DNA of 46,135 nucleotides from SLJK01 sp964567295 (GTDB lineage Bacteria; Bacillota; Dethiobacteria; DTU022; UBA8154), in the NCBI GenBank assembly GCA_964567295.1, contig CAZMLU010000010.1, positions 1 through 46,135 of the forward strand. Reading direction: 5' to 3'. Below, one piece after another: positions 25,903 through 35,292 of this stretch. The notes below the pieces were generated by a model. That model was not told where the DNA came from. It saw only the letters and a program-made list of their open reading frames with translations, and searched no databases. Position numbers and translations under genes: made by a program. Numbering within the stretch: the first letter of the stretch is position 1; each line of letters opens with the position of its first letter.

Positions 25903-26790
25903 ATGGAAGATCTGGTTAAGAACTTTATTTTCTACCTCTCAGTAGAAAAAGGATTGGCTCAAAATACATTAGATTCATACCAGCGTGATCTGAAGAAATT
26001 TACTCAATATTTAAAACAACATAATATTGCTGATGTAGAAGCTATAACCAGGAGGATCGTTTCCAATTATCTGTATGAACAAAAAGAATTGGGCCTTTCC
26101 TCTTCTACTATATCCAGGAATATAGCATCGATTCGTTCTTTCTTCCAGTTTCTTCTAAGAGAACAAAAGATAAAGGACAACCCTTGCTCAGATTTGGAGT
26201 CACCCAAGATGGAAAAAAAACTTCCACATATTATATCGTCACAGGATATTGAGGTTCTACTCAATCAGCCCCAGGTAGGAGAAAAAATTGGAAGCCGGGA
26301 TAAGGCTATGCTGGAGCTACTCTACGCAACAGGGATAAGAGTTTCGGAGCTTGTATCACTTAATATTGGTGATATAAATATTAAAATGGGTTTTTTGCAA
26401 TGTAACGGTAAGGGCGGAAAAGAAAGAATGATCCCCCTAGGCTCAATGGCAATAAAAAGTGTTCAAGATTACCTGCGTAGCAGCAGGCCTATAATTCTTA
26501 AGAAAAATGAAAACAAGGCCCTCTTTGTTAATCAGCACGGTAAACGTTTAACCAGGCAGGGATTTTGGAAAATATTAAAGAAGTACTCCCAAAAAGCAGG
26601 AATAACAGATGATATCACTCCTCATACTTTACGGCACTCTTTTGCTACTCATTTGTTGGAAAACGGGGCCGATCTTCGCTCGGTTCAGGAGATGCTGGGT
26701 CACGCTGATATTTCGACCACACAGATTTATACCCAGATAAACAGGCGGAAAATAAAAGAAATATATAACCAGACCCATCCCAGAGCCTGA
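25903..26790 (+). CDS. xerD: Site-specific tyrosine recombinase XerD
   Basis: A 295-residue XerC/XerD recombinase that resolves chromosome dimers at dif. It has an N-terminal SAM-like core-binding domain (FYLSVEKGLAQNTLDSYQRDL) and a catalytic domain with Arg in LLYATGIRVSEL, Lys in GKGGKER, HTLRHSFATHL, and the nucleophile Tyr in GHADISTTQIYTQI. Its neighbour deoB identifies it as the chromosomal XerD of the xerD-deoB locus and not a phage integrase. Start ATG 25903 follows AAAGGGG. Confidence 0.93.
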   Translation: MEDLVKNFIFYLSVEKGLAQNTLDSYQRDLKKFTQYLKQHNIADVEAITRRIVSNYLYEQKELGLSSSTISRNIASIRSFFQFLLREQKIKDNPCSDLESPKMEKKLPHIISSQDIEVLLNQPQVGEKIGSRDKAMLELLYATGIRVSELVSLNIGDINIKMGFLQCNGKGGKERMIPLGSMAIKSVQDYLRSSRPIILKKNENKALFVNQHGKRLTRQGFWKILKKYSQKAGITDDITPHTLRHSFATHLLENGADLRSVQEMLGHADISTTQIYTQINRRKIKEIYNQTHPRA

Positions 26791-26802
26791 TTAAGGAGTG
26801 TA

Positions 26803-27999
26803 ATGGTAATTCGCAAAAACAGGGTTATTATTATTGTTTTAGATGGGGCTGGAGTCGGCGCTTTACCTGATGCCATTAATTATGGAGACCAAGGGAGCAA
26901 TACCCTGGGTCATATTCTTTCTATGAGGGAAAATTTGCATATACCCAACCTGGTTTCAATGGGCTTGAAGCATATCCTCGATCTGAAAAGAAGAACAGTT
27001 TTTGAAACCAGGGGCGCATTTGGTAAAATGGCACAGCTTTCTTCAGCCAAAGATACAACATCAGGGCACTGGGAACTGGCAGGCCTTGTATTGGATAAGG
27101 CTTTCCCTGTTTATTCTCAAGGTTTCCCGAAAGAGATAGTTTCTTTATTCGAAGGATATATCGGCCGAAAAGTGCTAGGCAATGTTGTCGCCTCCGGAAC
27201 TGAAATTATTAACAATCTTGGAAAACAACACGTGCAAACAGGTTTCCCCATTCTGTATACTTCTGCAGATAGTGTGTTTCAGTTGGCGGCCCACGAAGAA
27301 GTGATTCCACTGGAAACATTATATGACTGGTGTCGAATTGCACGTGAAAAAGTAATGGTAAAGGAACATGCTGTGGCAAGGGTCATTGCAAGACCCTTTA
27401 GGGGAGAAGAAGGTAATTATTGGCGGACCTCCGGGCGTCGGGATTTTTCTCTTGAGCCGCCGGGGACTACTTTGCTAGACCTCGTAGAAAAAACAGGTCG
27501 CCAGGTATGGGTTGCCGGCAAGGTAAAGGATGTTTTTGCAGAAAAAGGTATAACCGTTCACCTTCCCGCGTCGGGTAACAGTAATATTATGGACGCAGTT
27601 TTTGCAGGGCTGGAAAAGGATTTTAGGGGCCTGCTATGGGCTACCCTGGTAGATTTTGATATGGTTTATGGCCACAGGAACGATGTAGAAGGTTTTACGG
27701 ATGCCCTGGAAGAATTTGATCTACAGCTCGGTATGCTTATGCAAAAGATTAACAATGACGATCTGCTTTTTATTACGGCGGATCACGGTTGTGATCCGAC
27801 TTTTAAAGGTACTGATCATACCAGGGAGTATGTGCCGCTTTTAGTCTACGGCAAAGGAGTGCAACCGGTTAACCTGGGTATACGCAAAAGCTTTGCGGAT
27901 CTAGGTCGTACGGTGGCAGATATTTTGAAGTGTGGAAACACCGAATATGGCAATAGTTTTGCTGAAAAACTTTTTGACACGGGAGATGTGAATCAATGA
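26803..27999 (+). CDS. deoB: Phosphopentomutase
   Basis: Interconverts ribose or deoxyribose 1-phosphate and 5-phosphate with two Mn2+ ions in nucleoside salvage. The 398-residue alkaline-phosphatase-fold protein has metal motifs IVLDGAGVGALPD, the phosphate-carrying Thr region AKDTTSGHWE, and FITADHGCDPTFKGTDHTRE. ATG 26803 follows AAGGAGTG. It overlaps the next gene by ATGA, so mutase and phosphorylase are translationally coupled. Confidence 0.95.
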   Translation: MVIRKNRVIIIVLDGAGVGALPDAINYGDQGSNTLGHILSMRENLHIPNLVSMGLKHILDLKRRTVFETRGAFGKMAQLSSAKDTTSGHWELAGLVLDKAFPVYSQGFPKEIVSLFEGYIGRKVLGNVVASGTEIINNLGKQHVQTGFPILYTSADSVFQLAAHEEVIPLETLYDWCRIAREKVMVKEHAVARVIARPFRGEEGNYWRTSGRRDFSLEPPGTTLLDLVEKTGRQVWVAGKVKDVFAEKGITVHLPASGNSNIMDAVFAGLEKDFRGLLWATLVDFDMVYGHRNDVEGFTDALEEFDLQLGMLMQKINNDDLLFITADHGCDPTFKGTDHTREYVPLLVYGKGVQPVNLGIRKSFADLGRTVADILKCGNTEYGNSFAEKLFDTGDVNQ

Positions 28000-29321
28000 G
28001 GGGATTGGATCTGATCTTGAAAAAAAGAAATGGAGAGAACCTTTCAGCTGACGAGATTGATTTTATGGTCAATCAATATAATGAAGGGGCAATCCCTGAT
28101 TATCAGATGGCAGCATTTCTGATGGCAGTTTTCTTTCAAGGCTTCAGCAACAAGGAAACGAGTGCTCTTGCTTCTGCTCTGGCAGGTTCAGGTGAAACGC
28201 TTGATTTTTCTTTTTTAAGTGATACCGTGGTAGATAAACACAGCAGCGGTGGGGTCGGTGATAAAGTAACCTTAATACTGGTTCCCCTTGTTGCCGCAGT
28301 CGGGATTTCAGTTGCAAAGCTATCAGGTCGGGGGCTTGATTTTACAGGAGGGACCATTGACAAGCTTGAAAGTATTCCCGGATTTAGCGCAAACCTTTCT
28401 ATTTCTCATTTCTTGAAACTGGTCAGCGAGAATGGGCTTGCGATTATGGCTCAAACAGAGGACTTAACCCCTGCAGATGGAAAACTATACGCCCTTAGGG
28501 ATGCTACCGGCACAGTTGATAATATTTCTCTTATTGCGGCCTCTATTATGAGTAAAAAGATAGCTGCAGGTGCCGGCGCAATTCTGTTGGATGTTAAAAC
28601 TGGTAGCGGAGCTTTTATGCAGAGTAAAGACGAGGCTTTTCATCTTGCTGAAATCATGATTCGTATCGGAAAGGATTTAGGAAAGCGCACAGTCGCTGTA
28701 GTTACGGATATGAATCAACCCCTGGGATTTGCTGTGGGCAATGCCCTGGAGGTAAAAGAGGCTATCCAAGTATTAAAAGGAGAGGGCCCGCGAGATGTAG
28801 AGCAGCTTTGCTTAATCTTGGGCGGTTACCTTATGGCACTTACCGGCAAGGTCAGGAATGCGGAAGAAGGTCAGGTGCAACTTTCCAGGTTGATAAATAA
28901 TGGGGCTGCCTATGAGAAATTTAAACAATTGGTTGTTGCTCAGGATGGAGATGTTGCCTTTGTTGAAGATCTTTCTCAATTCCCGAAGGCATTAAACGTT
29001 CAGGAGGTTACTGCCAGTAAGAATGGTTACCTGGTCGAGATCGATGCCAGAAGAGTAGGAAAAGCTGCCTCACTACTTGGAGCAGGCCGCTCTTATAAAG
29101 AACAGGAAATTGACCATGCGGTAGGTGTAGTATTAAACCACAAAGTAGGTGACAGCATTTTGCAAGGTGAAACACTGGCCTTTATCCACAGTAATAACCA
29201 GGAATATAATGAAACAGTCTTGAAAGAACTGTCCAATGCTTTTACAATAAAGGAGGAGCTGGGTGAAATCCCTCCCCTTGTGCATGGCGTGGTGCCACCC
29301 TTTCCCAACATATATGAATAA
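27996..29321 (+). CDS. pdp: Pyrimidine-nucleoside phosphorylase
   Basis: Splits uridine/thymidine with phosphate to give pentose 1-phosphate, the substrate of DeoB just upstream. The 441-residue protein begins MRGLDLILKKRNGENLS. It has the phosphate-binding KHSSGGVGDKVTL, the family signature SGRGLDFTGGTIDKLESIPG, and a C-terminal PYNP domain. In some spore-formers dacF and the spoIIA operon follow; here the next gene overlaps the pdp stop. Confidence 0.95.
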   Translation: MRGLDLILKKRNGENLSADEIDFMVNQYNEGAIPDYQMAAFLMAVFFQGFSNKETSALASALAGSGETLDFSFLSDTVVDKHSSGGVGDKVTLILVPLVAAVGISVAKLSGRGLDFTGGTIDKLESIPGFSANLSISHFLKLVSENGLAIMAQTEDLTPADGKLYALRDATGTVDNISLIAASIMSKKIAAGAGAILLDVKTGSGAFMQSKDEAFHLAEIMIRIGKDLGKRTVAVVTDMNQPLGFAVGNALEVKEAIQVLKGEGPRDVEQLCLILGGYLMALTGKVRNAEEGQVQLSRLINNGAAYEKFKQLVVAQDGDVAFVEDLSQFPKALNVQEVTASKNGYLVEIDARRVGKAASLLGAGRSYKEQEIDHAVGVVLNHKVGDSILQGETLAFIHSNNQEYNETVLKELSNAFTIKEELGEIPPLVHGVVPPFPNIYE

Positions 29322-30459
29322 TATTTCTCTCCTTACAAATGAAGTTCTTTCCAGGAAAATAAAGGCATCTCTTTTTTTGATAGGCTCTTTTGCGCATAAA
29401 TATTCGTTCAGCGTTTATGTTGTGGGAGAGTTTGCTCGTGCTGTTTTGCAAGGCAAAGAAAGTCGTTATATTAACTTAGTGGTGGAAGATTCGGCTGTAG
29501 ATTATGCTCGCAAGCTAGTGGCAATATTTCCTGGAAAGCTGCACTGTTGTGACCGTTTCGGGACTGCGAAGCTTGTGAATAAAGGCGGGGTGACCATCGA
29601 TATGGTTACCTCTAAAGAAGAGTTTTCGCCCTTTACTTCTGATTCCGAAGGGAAAAATACCAGCCTGAGAAAAAGTCTTTATGCCAGGGACTTTACAATT
29701 AATTCCCTGGCTTGCTCTCTCAACCATGAAGATTATGGTAGGTTTTATGATTTTTTTGGGGGGTACCAGGACCTGCAGCAAAAAAAGATACGGGTATTTA
29801 ACAAACTGAGCTTTGTCGAAGATCCGCTTCGCATGTTGAAAGCTATCCTCTTGGAACAAAAGCTTAATTTTAATCTCGAAGATGAAACTCTTTCTTTGCT
29901 GCAGGATGCACATAATAAACATCAATTAACTAAGGTCAGCAAAGAAAAGCTTTACGGAGAAACAAAGAAAATATTTTTATATCATTACCCCTCCAAGGTA
30001 TTGAAGCGCCTTGAACACCTGGGGCTATTCGGCTTTATTTTCCCCCGCGTAATATTTGACGGTCGTATGGTTTCTGACATCGAGCGGTTGGAGCAGGTAT
30101 TGTTGAATGAGTACTGGGGAGAAAGAAGGAATAGGCTCTACTTGTTCGTGACTTTCTTGGTCTTAATCATGCAAAAACTTACCATTCACGATAGAAACTA
30201 CCTTATTTACCTTATGCGGCTTCAAAAGTTTGAAAGTCAAAAACTTATAATCATACTTGACTCTCTACCTCGAATAATTGCCCGAATAACGGCATCTCAA
30301 ATCTCCTATGCAAAGCTTTATTCCCTGTTGGAAGGATTGCCAATAGAAGGATTTCCTTTGGTGCAGGCACTTTGTTCCTCAGATATTGCGAGCCAAAGGA
30401 TCTTTAGGTACCTGGAACACTTTGAAGATATTAAACATAAGAAAGAGAGACCGTTGTAA
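29314..30459 (+). CDS. CCA-adding enzyme/poly(A) polymerase homologue with lost catalytic DxD
   Basis: A 381-residue member of the class II nucleotidyltransferase family: FGTAKLVNKGGVTIDMV, YARDFTINSLACSLN, YDFFGGYQDLQQKKIRVFN and SFVEDPLRMLKAI align along the whole head domain. The catalytic core is degenerate: the GGxVRDxLLG motif reads VGEFARAVLQG, and the metal-binding DxD reads YIN (SRYINLVVED). The third acidic residue (IDM) remains. Transfer of CMP/AMP is therefore doubtful; it may bind RNA or have another role. ATG 29314 overlaps the pdp stop. The frame is fully intact, so it is not simply decaying. Confidence 0.82.
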   Translation: MNNISLLTNEVLSRKIKASLFLIGSFAHKYSFSVYVVGEFARAVLQGKESRYINLVVEDSAVDYARKLVAIFPGKLHCCDRFGTAKLVNKGGVTIDMVTSKEEFSPFTSDSEGKNTSLRKSLYARDFTINSLACSLNHEDYGRFYDFFGGYQDLQQKKIRVFNKLSFVEDPLRMLKAILLEQKLNFNLEDETLSLLQDAHNKHQLTKVSKEKLYGETKKIFLYHYPSKVLKRLEHLGLFGFIFPRVIFDGRMVSDIERLEQVLLNEYWGERRNRLYLFVTFLVLIMQKLTIHDRNYLIYLMRLQKFESQKLIIILDSLPRIIARITASQISYAKLYSLLEGLPIEGFPLVQALCSSDIASQRIFRYLEHFEDIKHKKERPL

Positions 30460-30476
30460 AGAAAGGAGAATCATTG

Positions 30477-31127
30477 ATGGGATTATTTGGACCAGAAATG
30501 CTTTACAGGATTCCAGCACTTTTAATAGCTATTACTTTTCATGAATATGCACACGGCCGCATAGCGTTGGCCTGGGGTGACAATACTGCCAAAAGGGAGG
30601 GGCGTTTAACACTTAACCCCATTTCTCACCTCGATCCCATTGGAGCATTGATGGTTATACTTGTGGGTTTTGGCTGGGCCCGGCCCGTGCCGGTAAACCC
30701 TTTTAATTTTTATGATCAAAAAAAAGGAATGTTTTGGGTTTCCCTTGCTGGAATAGCAGCCAACCTTATTATTGCCTTTGTGGGCATACTGTTCTTTGTT
30801 TCTTATATGCGTTTCCAGCCGGATCCCTATTTAATGGGCGGTCCCGGTATTTTTGTTGGCATAATAAATTGGGTTATTATAATTAATGTTTACCTTGCCA
30901 TTTTTAATTTGGTTCCGCTGCCGCCCCTCGATGGGTCCAAGGTGCTCAGCTCTGTGTTGCCTCGCCAATATTTAGAACAATATCATGCCATTGAACCTTA
31001 CGCACCCATGATTTTGATCTTTCTTTTGATAACCGGTTTTCTTCCCATGATTTTAAGGCCTATTGCTTCTGCAATTATAAGTATTTTTGAAATGCTGGCC
31101 ATGTTTTTGACAGGTTTAATATTTTAG
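30477..31127 (+). CDS. Site-2 protease family M50 membrane metalloprotease (YwhC-like)
   Basis: A polytopic intramembrane zinc protease of 216 residues. The zinc motif HEYAH lies in the first helix near residue 24, and the third ligand region NLVPLPPLDGSKVL is in a later helix. LNPISHLDPIGALM is the family-typical segment. There is no PDZ domain, as in the short YwhC/Rip2 group. ATG 30477 is 8 bp after AAAGGAG (30462-30468). Such genes commonly lie just before trpS and scpA in Clostridia. The substrate is unknown. Confidence 0.9.
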   Translation: MGLFGPEMLYRIPALLIAITFHEYAHGRIALAWGDNTAKREGRLTLNPISHLDPIGALMVILVGFGWARPVPVNPFNFYDQKKGMFWVSLAGIAANLIIAFVGILFFVSYMRFQPDPYLMGGPGIFVGIINWVIIINVYLAIFNLVPLPPLDGSKVLSSVLPRQYLEQYHAIEPYAPMILIFLLITGFLPMILRPIASAIISIFEMLAMFLTGLIF

Positions 31128-31170
31128 TATATTGCGAAAATAAGATGTACAGAAAGGATGATGGTGCCCG

Positions 31171-32163
31171 TTGACTGCAAAAAAAGGAGTAATTCTAAGC
31201 GGAATGAGACCCACCGGAAGGCTTCACCTGGGGAATTTTTTTGGAGCCCTGGATAACTGGATAAAACTACAAGAAGATTATGATTGTTTTTTTTGCGTGG
31301 TAGATTGGCATGCACTGACCACTGCTTATGAAGACCCCGGAAATATTAAGGATAATGTGACGGAAATGGTAATTGACTGGGTAAGCTGCGGCCTGGATCC
31401 TGAAAAAGCAGTTATTTTCAAACAATCTGATGTTAAGGAGCATGCTGAGCTGCACCTGCTCATCTCTATGCTTACTCCTCTTTCCTGGTTAGAAAGAGTT
31501 CCCACTTATAAAGAACAGATCCAACAGATAGAAGGCCGCAACCTGGCTACCTATGGTTTTCTTGGTTACCCTCTATTACAGGCGGCTGATATTTTGCTTT
31601 ACAAGGCTGATGTTGTGCCCGTGGGTGAGGATCAGGCCCCGCACATTGAGTTTACCAGGGAGATCGCCCGCCGCTTTAATTACCTTTATAAACAGACCAT
31701 ATTTCCGGAGCCGGAAACCTTGCTGACTGAGTATAAAGTAGTTCCCGGAACAGACAATCGCAAAATGAGTAAAAGCTACGATAACATTATCGAACTTTCC
31801 ATTCCACCTGAAGAGATTCCTAAACGGGTTAAAATGATGGTTACAGATACGGGGCGCATTAAGAAGAATGATCCCGGCAATCCTCACGTTTGCAGTGTCT
31901 TTTCTTTCCACCGTATTTTTAATAAAGTGAACCTGCCGGAGATTGAAGAGAGCTGTAAGAAAGGACAGATCGGCTGTGTTCAATGCAAGGAAGAGGTTTC
32001 TAATTGGTTGAAAGAATACCTTGCGCCTATGTATGATAAACGTCGTGAGCTGGAAAAAAACCCCCAGCTTGTCAGTGATATGCTGCAGGAAGGTCAAAAA
32101 AAAGCAGGAAAGGTAGCCCGGGAAACTATGGAAGCAGTTCGAACTGCAATGGGGTTGGCATAA
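31171..32163 (+). CDS. trpS: Tryptophanyl-tRNA synthetase
   Basis: A 330-residue class I synthetase charging tRNA-Trp. It has the HIGH-type motif RPTGRLHLGN near residue 14, YPLLQAADILLYKADVVPVGEDQ (tryptophan site) and the KMSKS motif in GTDNRKMSKSYDN. Start TTG 31171 follows AAAGGATGATGG. No T-box leader fits in the 43-bp gap before it. Confidence 0.95.
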   Translation: MTAKKGVILSGMRPTGRLHLGNFFGALDNWIKLQEDYDCFFCVVDWHALTTAYEDPGNIKDNVTEMVIDWVSCGLDPEKAVIFKQSDVKEHAELHLLISMLTPLSWLERVPTYKEQIQQIEGRNLATYGFLGYPLLQAADILLYKADVVPVGEDQAPHIEFTREIARRFNYLYKQTIFPEPETLLTEYKVVPGTDNRKMSKSYDNIIELSIPPEEIPKRVKMMVTDTGRIKKNDPGNPHVCSVFSFHRIFNKVNLPEIEESCKKGQIGCVQCKEEVSNWLKEYLAPMYDKRRELEKNPQLVSDMLQEGQKKAGKVARETMEAVRTAMGLA

Positions 32164-32195
32164 CGGAAAGGTCTTCCTGAATGGGGGAAATGAAA

Positions 32196-33026
32196 ATGAG
32201 TTCACTGCCGGAGAGGGTTAAAGAAAGCGAAAAAGACGTTGAAAACGTTGAAAAAGGTAGTTACTATGTTAGGCTGGACTCTTTTGAAGGTCCTTTTGAC
32301 CTTCTCTATCATTTGCTTACCAAAGAAAAAATGGATATCTGGAAAGTGCCTCTGGCACATATTACGGAACAATACTTAAAATACTTGCGAGGTATGAGCG
32401 ATCTGCAAGTCACGCCGGCAAGTGAATTCCTTGTTATGGCTGCCTCCCTTCTACGACTAAAATCGCGTCTACTTCTGCCGCAAAAGTCTTCAACTATGGA
32501 GGAAAAAGAGGAGGAAGCTTTTTATTTTGGATCCAAGGAAGAGCTTGTTTATTCTTTATTGGAATACAAACGCTTTAAGAATATGGCCCATTTTCTCCTC
32601 GAACGGGAAGAAGAACAGAAAAAAATATTTCTACGTTCTTGGGGTCCACCAAAAGTATTTGTTTTTACTCGCCAGGCCACTCTTTTCACCTATCCTCGCG
32701 AAGCACTGGAAACATCACTGCAAAACTTAAATAAGAAAAGAAAAACCAGGGAATCTAAAGAATCAAATAAGTCTATTCTATCCACGGAAGAATTTTCGTT
32801 TAGGCGGACATTTCGACATATCCTGTCTATCTTAAAATCTATTACCTCTGCAAGTCTCAAATTCCGGGATTGTCTTGTAAAAGCTGACAGAAGCGAATTG
32901 GTCTTAACATTCGGGGCCCTTTTGGAGCTTGCCAAGAGGGGAAAAGTATCTTTGCGACAAGAAATTCTTTTTGGAGAAATTCATATTTCAGGAAAAGAAA
33001 AAGGAAAAAGTAAAAATGATGCCTAA
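32196..33026 (+). CDS. scpA: Segregation and condensation protein A
   Basis: The kleisin of the SMC-ScpAB condensin. The 276-residue protein has the N-terminal FEGPFDLLYHLL and IWKVPLAHITEQYLKYL, then TPASEFLVMAASLLRLKSRLLLP, and a C-terminal winged helix that binds the SMC head. Start ATG 32196 is 8 bp after GGGGG; the in-frame ATG 32181 is also possible. scpB follows by 16 bp. Confidence 0.93.
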   Translation: MSSLPERVKESEKDVENVEKGSYYVRLDSFEGPFDLLYHLLTKEKMDIWKVPLAHITEQYLKYLRGMSDLQVTPASEFLVMAASLLRLKSRLLLPQKSSTMEEKEEEAFYFGSKEELVYSLLEYKRFKNMAHFLLEREEEQKKIFLRSWGPPKVFVFTRQATLFTYPREALETSLQNLNKKRKTRESKESNKSILSTEEFSFRRTFRHILSILKSITSASLKFRDCLVKADRSELVLTFGALLELAKRGKVSLRQEILFGEIHISGKEKGKSKNDA

Positions 33027-33042
33027 GTAAAGGGGCGGTTGT

Positions 33043-33609
33043 ATGACGGAAAAACAATACGATGTAGTAGCTCTGATTGAAGCCGTTCTTTTTCTTTCTC
33101 AAGAACCTATCCCCAGGAAAAAACTGCAGGATATTTGCTCTGTGGGCACTGGAGAAATAGAGAATGCTCTTCAAACATTAAGACATGAGTTACAGAAAAC
33201 CAGTAGAGGATTAACTCTTCTGGAAACGGCAGAGGGATTTCGCCTGGGGACTAAACCGGAGCTGGCTCCGATGTTAAACAAGTTATTGGAGGAAGAACAC
33301 TCCCTTGCGCCTCTTTCTCGGGCGGCCCTGGAGACGGTAGCCATTATTGCTGTCAAACAGCCTATTACCAGGGTGGAAATAGAAAATATCCGCGGGGTAA
33401 AGGCGGATGGTGTTATTGAAAATCTACTTAAAAGAGGACTTGTGCAGATAGCAGGGCGCAAAGAAGTTCCGGGAAAGCCCTTTATATATAGTACAACCGC
33501 TGAATTCCTGCAGTACTTCGGACTCTCAGGCCTGGGAGAGATAGAATACCTGGAAAAAGAACTAAACAATTTGTCCCCACAGAATAATGATGGAGATAAG
33601 CAGCCATGA
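33043..33609 (+). CDS. scpB: Segregation and condensation protein B
   Basis: A 188-residue double winged-helix protein that dimerises and bridges ScpA in condensin. Features are IEAVLFLSQEPIPRKKL, ALETVAIIAVKQPITRVEIENIRGV and the C-terminal TTAEFLQYFGL. Start ATG 33043 after AAAGGGGCGG. In related spore-formers DUF2953, ytfJ, dacB and spmAB often follow; here rluB is next. A DUF2953 gene occurs 12 kb away at the window end. Confidence 0.93.
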   Translation: MTEKQYDVVALIEAVLFLSQEPIPRKKLQDICSVGTGEIENALQTLRHELQKTSRGLTLLETAEGFRLGTKPELAPMLNKLLEEEHSLAPLSRAALETVAIIAVKQPITRVEIENIRGVKADGVIENLLKRGLVQIAGRKEVPGKPFIYSTTAEFLQYFGLSGLGEIEYLEKELNNLSPQNNDGDKQP

Positions 33610-33655
33610 AGCTTCTTTGAAAAAGTAAAATTTTGTTCAATAATGCCTTAGGCTC

Positions 33656-33685
33656 TTGCTTGGAGTAAAGGGATTATATTATAAT
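33656..33685 (+). promoter_or_regulatory. Promoter before rluB
   Basis: TTGCTT (33656-33661), an 18-bp spacer and a perfect TATAAT (33680-33685), 50 bp upstream of rluB. Confidence 0.6.
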
Positions 33686-33735
33686 TTCTTTGCGACCGAT
33701 TGACCCGGTTTTGGAACAGGAGCGTAAATTACCAT

Positions 33736-34485
33736 ATGCTGGAAAGAATAAGGTTGCAAAAATATTTAGCTTCAGCAGGTATTGCCTCACGCCGTGCTGC
33801 GGAAATGATTATTGCTGAAGGAAGGGTCAAGGTAGACGGTGATACAGTAACACAACCAGGAACGAAAGTAGTTCCAGGCGTTAACGATGTTTTTGTAGAT
33901 GGGACTCTTGTGACGCTGCCGGAAAGCAAGTATTATTATATCTTATACAAGCCCAAAGGATATTTGACCAGTGTCAAAGATCCTTTTAAGAGGCCGACAG
34001 CAATGGAGCTGTTGCCGAAGAGAAAAGGGCTCTATCCTGTTGGAAGGCTTGATTTAGACACCGAAGGTTTACTGCTGGCTACCACTGACGGTGAATTGGC
34101 ATTTCGCATGATGCATCCCCGTTACAAGGTGCAGAAAAAATACCTTGCGCTGGTAAGAGGCTTAATTACACCTAAAGCTCTTTCTTCCCTGCGTAAAGGC
34201 ACTCTCTTGGAAGAGGGCAAGACTTCCCCGCCCGGGGTACAAGTTATCAGAAAAAATAAAAAGGAGAATGAATCCCTGCTGGAGATTACCCTGCACGAAG
34301 GAAAAAATAGGCAGATAAAACGTATTTGTTCAACGGTAGGATTCCCTGTAAAATCTCTAAAAAGAACGGCTTATGCCTTTTTGACCCTTGAAGGATTAGC
34401 ACCCGGTTCTTACCGGGCATTGACTGCGGAAGAAGTACGTAAATTATTCGAACAGGCTGAACAAGCAGAGAATGCTTCCAGGTAA
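33736..34485 (+). CDS. rluB: Pseudouridine synthase RluB/RsuA family
   Basis: Converts a uridine of 23S or 16S rRNA to pseudouridine. An N-terminal S4 domain (RLQKYLASAGIASRRAAEMII) is followed by the catalytic motif GRLDLDTEGLLLATTDGEL with the nucleophilic Asp, and EGKNRQIKRICSTVGFPV. Start ATG 33736 gives 249 residues; AGGAG lies 14 bp upstream. Upstream in-frame sequence to 33700 lacks homology. RluB (23S U2605) is the likelier of the family choices. Confidence 0.9.
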   Translation: MLERIRLQKYLASAGIASRRAAEMIIAEGRVKVDGDTVTQPGTKVVPGVNDVFVDGTLVTLPESKYYYILYKPKGYLTSVKDPFKRPTAMELLPKRKGLYPVGRLDLDTEGLLLATTDGELAFRMMHPRYKVQKKYLALVRGLITPKALSSLRKGTLLEEGKTSPPGVQVIRKNKKENESLLEITLHEGKNRQIKRICSTVGFPVKSLKRTAYAFLTLEGLAPGSYRALTAEEVRKLFEQAEQAENASR

Positions 34486-34607
34486 ACACATAACAGGCAA
34501 ATAATTAGAATATTTAAGCGCATAAGAGTTTGAGCAGGCAGGATATAATAAATTTTTCTCGAATTATGTAATAATGAGTAGTGGCTCAAGTTAGGAAGGA
34601 GTAAATT

Positions 34608-35111
34608 ATGCTCAAGCCTGGAATTGACTCAATGGAAAGGGGAAAAAAAGAAAAGAAGGAAGAGCCCCAAGAACCTCTCAAACAAGAAGAGAAGTTTAAA
34701 TTCAAGGTGCGCTTTGATTACATGGGCAAACCAAAGCCTGCACGATTTTTCTTCGGAGGCAAAAAAACGGAAGAGGTAGCACATGAGATCAGGGAACAGC
34801 AATTAGGACTATGGAGAAATGTGCCTTTGCAGGGTATATCTGTAGAGAATATCGATCTGGGAGATATCTACTTTATTTACGATGATGATATTGAAAGTGA
34901 AGTAGCCTTCGCGCCCCTGGAACTGGTTGTTACAGCAGATTCTTTTGAGGATATGCTGCGCTTTATAGTAAGAGAAGAATTCAGGCGAATTGAGATTATG
35001 GAGCCGTCCAGGATTCATTTGAGCACCAGGGAAGCAGAGAGGATGCTATTCAAGGTAAACGAAATCCTGCAAAGCAAACTTCTGCTTCGCAAACGGGAGA
35101 ATCATCGTTAA
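34608..35111 (+). CDS. Unrecognised 167-aa cytoplasmic protein
   Basis: Start ATG 34608 follows AGGAAGGAG. The first ~33 residues are Lys/Glu/Pro-rich and probably disordered. The rest looks like an alpha/beta domain: FKVRFDYMGKPKPARFFFGG, then IREQQLGLWRNVPL, an acidic IYFIYDDDIESE, PLELVVTADSFEDML and two terminal helices. There is no signal, membrane segment or cysteine. It stands alone between rluB and cmk, with non-coding DNA on both sides. I do not recognise the family; lineage-specific conservation seems likely. Confidence 0.65.
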   Translation: MLKPGIDSMERGKKEKKEEPQEPLKQEEKFKFKVRFDYMGKPKPARFFFGGKKTEEVAHEIREQQLGLWRNVPLQGISVENIDLGDIYFIYDDDIESEVAFAPLELVVTADSFEDMLRFIVREEFRRIEIMEPSRIHLSTREAERMLFKVNEILQSKLLLRKRENHR

Positions 35112-35292
35112 AAGTGTTAGGAGTCTGCGATAAAGGCTTGTCAAATTTAGCATAATAATATATGATGTCATAAGAACATTATTTAAAACATCTTGACGTG
35201 GTCTTAAGGAAGTCTTTGTGTATTGTAAAGGGTGGTTAAAAGGTGCAAGGGGTAGTCTTACAAGGGGTTCGAGGGGAGCAAATGATGGGTAT

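Noticed and set aside
25903..26790. Phage or element integrase
   Set aside because: XerD-type sequence in the conserved xerD-deoB context, with no attachment-site duplication or phage genes nearby.
31128..31170. T-box leader before trpS
   Set aside because: The gap is 43 bp, far too short, and no specifier or anti-terminator structure is seen.
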